From NCBI RefSeq assembly GCF_035978755.1, contig NZ_CP108414.1, positions 4,402,001 through 4,466,000 of the forward strand: a stretch of DNA of 64,000 nucleotides, in the 5' to 3' direction. The notes beneath the pieces were generated by a model. It did not search any database, was not told where the DNA came from, and saw nothing but the letters and a program-made list of their open reading frames with translations. This document shows positions 60,572-64,000 of the stretch, one piece after another. A program made the translations under genes and the position numbers. The DNA is from Streptomyces sp. NBC_01298. Lineage in GTDB: Bacteria; Actinomycetota; Actinomycetes; Streptomycetales; Streptomycetaceae. Positions within the stretch are counted from its first letter, which is position 1, and each line of letters starts with the position of its first letter.

Positions 60572-61810
60572 ATGTCTGCCTCGGAAACGGCCAATCCCCC
60601 CGCCCCCGCCGCGTACGCGTACCCGTTCCCCTATCGGATTTCCGGTGTCGGCGCCCAGATCGGCGAAGTGATCTCCGTCGAGGACTGGGCCCGGCTCGCG
60701 CACATCCCGCACCGCAAGCAGGCCGGGAAGGAAATCAGCGGCGCCGATATCGAGCGCATACTCGGGGTCACTTCCAAGAGCTGGGACCGGGAGCGCTTCG
60801 CGTCGCTCGACACCGTCGTCGACGTCGCCCGCTCCGCCCTGCGCTCCGCCCTCGCCGAGCCCGGGGACATCGACGCCGTCTTCGTCGCCACGTGCACCCC
60901 GTACGAGATCATGCTCGACCAGGACGCCTTCAACCTGCTGCGCCGGCTGCGCATCCCGGACAGCGTGCCCCCCTTCCAGCTCGGCGCCGGCTGCGGCGGG
61001 CTCTCCCGCGTCGCCGCGCACCTGGCCCGGACGGGGGCCCGCCGCGCGCTGGTGATCTCGTACAACGCCGCGAGCCCCATCGGAATCGACGAGAACGGCA
61101 TCATTTCCCAGTACAGCGGCGCCGACGGGGACCATCCTTTCGCGCACACCCTGTGGTGTTCCGGGGCGCTGTTCTCCGATGCCGCGACCGCCCTGGTATT
61201 CGAGCGGGACGACACCTTCGAGGCGGGCCTCGGTTTCTATTCGCGCGATTCCCTCGATTTCGGAGGCGAGCCCGGATTCAGCGATCCGCTCATCCATTAC
61301 CCGGGAGGCGGGGCCGCCCACCCGCCGGGCTTTCCCGGATCCGCGGAGCTCTCCGCATTCGGACTCAACGGACCGGAACTGGCCCGCTATTACTCGCGCG
61401 GCATGATGATGAACCAGGAGACGATGGACGCCCACCGCCCCGGTTTCGTGGACGAGGTCCGGCGCGTCTACACGCACCAGGCCGGTCCGGCACTGGTCGA
61501 GAACTACCACCAACTCGCCGGCCTGGACACCGGGAAGGCCCCCGCGCACGCCCGCGAGCTCGGCAACCTCGTGACCTCCGCGACCCCGGTGCTCTTCTAC
61601 ACCGACGTGGTGAACGGCCTGGTCGGCGCGGGCGATTGCGTCTGCTTCTCCGTCATCGGCGCCGGGCCCGAACGCGGGGCCTTCCTCGTCCGGGTGGGGA
61701 TCCCCGGCGAGGTCGCCGTGACCACACCGCTGCCGCCCGTCCCGGCCGCCGCCGAGACCGCCGGGGCCGCCCGGGCCGTCGGCGCCGCCAGGGCCACCGG
61801 GACCACCTGA
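60572..61810 (+). CDS. KAS III-like 3-oxoacyl-ACP synthase
   Basis: 412 aa, longer than FabH. The thiolase-fold Cys is in GAGCGGLSRVAAHLA (about 141-149), the His in THQAGPALVENYHQL and the Asn in LGNLVTSATP, so the C-H-N triad is present. An LDTVVDVARSALRSALAEPGDIDAVFVATCTP stretch is the dimer/first-half signature. The enzyme could condense an acyl starter or transfer acyl groups. It is not near a fatty-acid operon or PKS; its only partner is the Rossmann gene 135 bp downstream. Confidence 0.83.
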   Translation: MSASETANPPAPAAYAYPFPYRISGVGAQIGEVISVEDWARLAHIPHRKQAGKEISGADIERILGVTSKSWDRERFASLDTVVDVARSALRSALAEPGDIDAVFVATCTPYEIMLDQDAFNLLRRLRIPDSVPPFQLGAGCGGLSRVAAHLARTGARRALVISYNAASPIGIDENGIISQYSGADGDHPFAHTLWCSGALFSDAATALVFERDDTFEAGLGFYSRDSLDFGGEPGFSDPLIHYPGGGAAHPPGFPGSAELSAFGLNGPELARYYSRGMMMNQETMDAHRPGFVDEVRRVYTHQAGPALVENYHQLAGLDTGKAPAHARELGNLVTSATPVLFYTDVVNGLVGAGDCVCFSVIGAGPERGAFLVRVGIPGEVAVTTPLPPVPAAAETAGAARAVGAARATGTT

Positions 61811-61945
61811 CCCGCCCGGACCGCCCGAGCCGCCCGAGCCGCCAGGACCGCCAGGGCCGCCAGGGCCGCCCTCGCACCCGGCGCCCCCCACGACACCGCC
61901 ACCGCGTACCCGCACGCGCCCCACCTCCTTCGAAACGAGTCCGCC

Positions 61946-62812
61946 GTGCACATCGCCCTCGCCGGGGCCGCCAGCCCCACCGGCATCCGGCTCGCCGCCG
62001 AGCTGCTCGGCCGCGGCCACCACCTGACCCTGCTCACCGGCGGCGACGTCCGGCAGAGCAGGCTCCTGCTGGCCCGTCAGCTCGCGCTGATCGGGCTGTA
62101 TCCCGAGTACGTGGACCTCCTCGCGGCCCGGCTCGACGCCCGCCGGGGCGCCGAGGTCCTGGCGCCTCCGGCGCCGACCGGCCCCGCATCCGTCGGCCGC
62201 TTCGACGCCGTGTGGTGCGTGGAGCAGCCCGCCGCCACCGCGGCCGCGCTGCTGCCCCTCGCCTCCGGAGGGGAGAGGCGTACGGCATTCCACCTGGTCA
62301 CCGTCGGGGACGCGGGTCCGGCCGGGCGTACGGTCGCCGCCGCGGCCGTCCGGGACGGGTTCCCGGCCGGGGTGCACTGCCTGGCCCCGACGGTCAGCGA
62401 CCTGGCCGACCACGCGGAGCTGCCCCGGCCGGCCTTCACCCGGCTCGCCGTCGCCGAGTCCGTCCGGCCGGATCCACCGGGAGCACCGGATCCGGGGGCT
62501 CCGGCCACGGTCGGGCTGCTGCCCCTGGCCCCGGCGGCCCGGGCCCTGGCGGAGGCCGCCGAGGAGCCGGGCTGGGCGGGGCTGCGCCACATCGGCTGGG
62601 TGCACGCGCACCCCACCGAGGCCTCGGCGCTGACCCGGGCGGTCGGCCCGGAGCTGGCCCCCGGCCTGCTGCGGCGGCTGTCGGGGCTCCAGCCCGCGGC
62701 CGCCACGACCGTGCTGGACGGCCCGCCGCTCGGCGCCGGGTACCTCACCCGGGCCGCCGCGCCTGTCCTGCCTCCCGCCCGGCGGCCCGCCCGGACACCG
62801 GAGCGGGTGTGA
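61946..62812 (+). CDS. NAD(P)-binding Rossmann-fold protein paired with the KAS III
   Basis: 288 aa from a GTG. IALAGAASPTGIRLAAELLGRGHHLTLLTGG is an N-terminal dinucleotide fold like those of thioester reductases and epimerases, although the G-x-x-G-x-x-G is A-A-S-P-T-G. SRLLLARQLALIGLYPEYVDLL recalls the acyl-CoA reductase group. The middle is Pro/Gly-rich and lacks a Y-x-x-x-K pair, so catalysis is uncertain. Context suggests action on the KAS III product. Confidence 0.5.
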   Translation: MHIALAGAASPTGIRLAAELLGRGHHLTLLTGGDVRQSRLLLARQLALIGLYPEYVDLLAARLDARRGAEVLAPPAPTGPASVGRFDAVWCVEQPAATAAALLPLASGGERRTAFHLVTVGDAGPAGRTVAAAAVRDGFPAGVHCLAPTVSDLADHAELPRPAFTRLAVAESVRPDPPGAPDPGAPATVGLLPLAPAARALAEAAEEPGWAGLRHIGWVHAHPTEASALTRAVGPELAPGLLRRLSGLQPAAATTVLDGPPLGAGYLTRAAAPVLPPARRPARTPERV

Positions 62813-63257
62813 GCGCGGCGGCACCGGCCGGGACAGGGGCGGGGGCATCCGGGGCGGACCGGGCAGGAAGGCTGGGGACGTGAGGGGACCCCATGGCCAG
62901 GGCATATGCGTATGGATCATTCATGATCCAAGGACAAGCCGCCCGCCCCCGCCCCGCAACTCCGGCCGACGGCTCGTCATATCGTCCCGCTTGACAGGTT
63001 TTCGCATGGGGCAGAACGTGCCGCCGATGCGACACGCCCAAGGTCCGCCCTTGGCCTTCTCACCCGTTCGGGCGCACACCCCCCAGGCCGGCTGCGCCAC
63101 GGGCCCACCGGCCTCCAGCTGCGAAGACGTGCCGGAAGACGGGTGACGGAGCGATGACTCGACGTCAGTTCGCCGTGTTACGCGCCCCACCGGGGGCAGG
63201 GGAAGGGTCCACTGCTCTCGGGACCCGGCCGCCCGAGCCGGACCAGGAGGGATTCCC
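62813..63257. other. Intergenic region, no gene seen
   Basis: 445 bp. Frames here lack coding bias and ribosome-binding sites. AGGAGGGATT at 63245-63254 is the ribosome-binding site of the following gene. The stretch around 62900-63010 is less GC-rich and may hold a promoter. I see no repeat, tRNA or clear operator. Confidence 0.5.
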
Positions 63258-63905
63258 ATGCCCCGCGCCAAGTGGGTGGTCGGCGTACTGACGGTGGCTC
63301 TGCTGTGCACCGGCCTAGGGGTGTTGCGCACCACCGAAGGCGGCCGGCCGGCCGCCCCGACCGCGGGCGACGCCCTGCCCTCGCGGGTCCTGGGGCTGTC
63401 CGGGCCCCGCCGGCTGGCCCGGCAGCTGGAGCACTCCGGCGGCCACGTCACCGGCAAGGGCTCCCGGCGGCCCGGACGGACGGGGGTCACGGCCCTGCCG
63501 GCCTCGCCGCCGCTGCGCCTGGTCATCCCGGCCCTCGGAACGGACGTACCGCTGACGGGCGGCACACCGTCCGGCGGGCCGTACGCGGCGGAGCTCCAGC
63601 CCGGCGCCGCCGACGCCAAGCCTCCCGTCCCGGACAGCGCCGTGTGGGACTCCGCGGGCCCGCCCCCGGGCGCGGCCGGTACCGCCGTGGTCTCCGGAGA
63701 CCTGCCCCGGCTCGGCGAACTGCGGCGCGGGCAGACGATCGAGGTCGCGCGCGCCGACCGGCGCACGGCCGTGTTCACCGTGACCCGGGTCTCCCCCGGG
63801 ATCTCCGGGCGGGGCGGACCGTCCGGGCGGGCCCAACTCCGTTTGATCAGCGGTGAGACGGCCGTGCTGGCGCGCCTCACCGGCCACCGCCGGACCCTGT
63901 CCTGA
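63258..63905 (+). CDS. Class F sortase-like protein lacking catalytic His and Cys
   Basis: 215 aa: N-terminal anchor WVVGVLTVALLCTGLGVL, then LRLVIPALGTDVPLTGG, which is the sortase F start of the beta barrel. Where GHVDS should follow, the sequence has VVSGDLPRLGELRRGQTIEV, and where L-x-T-C-G-G is expected it reads AQLRLISGETAVL. Both catalytic residues are therefore missing while the fold-forming strands remain. The start has AGGAGGG. It is probably a non-enzymatic surface protein or a decayed sortase. Confidence 0.65.
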   Translation: MPRAKWVVGVLTVALLCTGLGVLRTTEGGRPAAPTAGDALPSRVLGLSGPRRLARQLEHSGGHVTGKGSRRPGRTGVTALPASPPLRLVIPALGTDVPLTGGTPSGGPYAAELQPGAADAKPPVPDSAVWDSAGPPPGAAGTAVVSGDLPRLGELRRGQTIEVARADRRTAVFTVTRVSPGISGRGGPSGRAQLRLISGETAVLARLTGHRRTLS

Positions 63906-63928
63906 CCGGTGGCTGCCCCCGTAAGACG

Positions 63929-63988
63929 GACACCCCCTGCGGCCACCTGACAGCCGTGGGGGGTGTCTTCGTCCCCCGGTCGGGGGAC
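63929..63988. terminator. Double hairpin terminator after the sortase-like gene
   Basis: GACACCCCCTGCGGC with GCCGTGGGGGGTGTC (63929-63967), then GTCCCCC-GGTC-GGGGGAC (63971-63988), a perfect 7-bp stem. Two stacked stems right after a stop codon fit an actinobacterial terminator. Confidence 0.75.
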
Positions 63989-64000
63989 GCTGCGGCCTGG

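Noticed and set aside
62880..63146. Gene between the Rossmann protein and the sortase-like protein
   Set aside because: The frame lacks a ribosome-binding site and coding bias and overlaps similar open frames on the opposite strand.

Overview
The window is about 64 kb of very GC-rich actinobacterial chromosome, almost certainly Streptomyces. Signs of this are frequent GTG starts, ATGA/GTGA stop-start overlaps, rare TTA (bldA-type) codons confined to regulatory or export genes, many TetR/LuxR/GlxA regulators, a PASTA-less Ser/Thr kinase, KdpFABC and WXG100-like proteins.

Layout. (i) 1-4.5 kb: the 3' end of an alanine dehydrogenase/N5-(carboxyethyl)ornithine synthase-like gene, a long non-coding stretch ending in a strong hairpin just before a small MerR-type gene, and a four-gene run with WXG-like helical proteins (probably type VII secretion-associated). 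(ii) 4.6-31.7 kb: a RiPP biosynthetic region. Its centre is a 126-aa precursor (8666-9046) with a nitrile-hydratase-like leader (NHLP) and a short C-terminal core holding eight cysteines, CNYCCCPCCCCT. The maturation module lies at 21.4-31.3 kb: a YcaO cyclodehydratase fused to a leader-binding/ThiF-like part, a SagB-type azoline dehydrogenase, and a three-gene NHLM export/peptidase system. Tailoring genes are two P450s, a SAM methyltransferase, a flavin amine oxidase, a Rieske oxygenase, an alpha/beta hydrolase, a protein with a degenerate HprK-like P-loop, a two-domain VOC protein and a flavin-dependent halogenase. An ABC-2 exporter is the likely self-protection system, and a LAL-type LuxR protein the likely pathway regulator. 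The expected product is a heavily oxidised, probably chlorinated, polythiazole peptide; I cannot match it to a product I know.

(iii) 31.7-43.5 kb: ordinary chromosomal genes (kinase, YnfA, TSUP permease, FAD oxidoreductase, GtrA, TetR regulators, GlxA, hydrolases, secreted S33 peptidase) mixed with three gene remnants and short tandem repeats. (iv) 43.5-46.7 kb: a cobalt-uptake pair cbtB-cbtA under a clear cobalamin riboswitch, a secreted beta-propeller phytase and a phosphatase-fold protein lacking the catalytic histidines. (v) 46.7-50.2 kb: urate oxidase, a class III aminotransferase and an SDR on one strand. (vi) 50.3-56.7 kb: kdpFABC, with an IS200/IS605-type element carrying an intact TnpB between a 27-codon membrane peptide and kdpF. 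(vii) 56.7-64 kb: a Kre9/KNH-like small protein, an SMP-30 lactonase, a GNAT, a TPR-type regulator divergent from an orphan KAS III/Rossmann gene pair, and a sortase-like protein without its catalytic residues.

How the RiPP genes probably work together (inference from families): the YcaO fusion binds the leader and cyclises Cys residues to thiazolines, SagB oxidises them to thiazoles, the halogenase and oxygenases decorate the core (Tyr117 is the obvious halogenation target), the C39-type ABC protein removes the leader near an LS..DLSDVAAG motif and exports the product, and the ABC-2 pair pumps out mature compound. TTA codons in both the LuxR gene and the ABC-2 permease, and a shared promoter motif before the two biosynthetic arms, point to coordinated developmental control.
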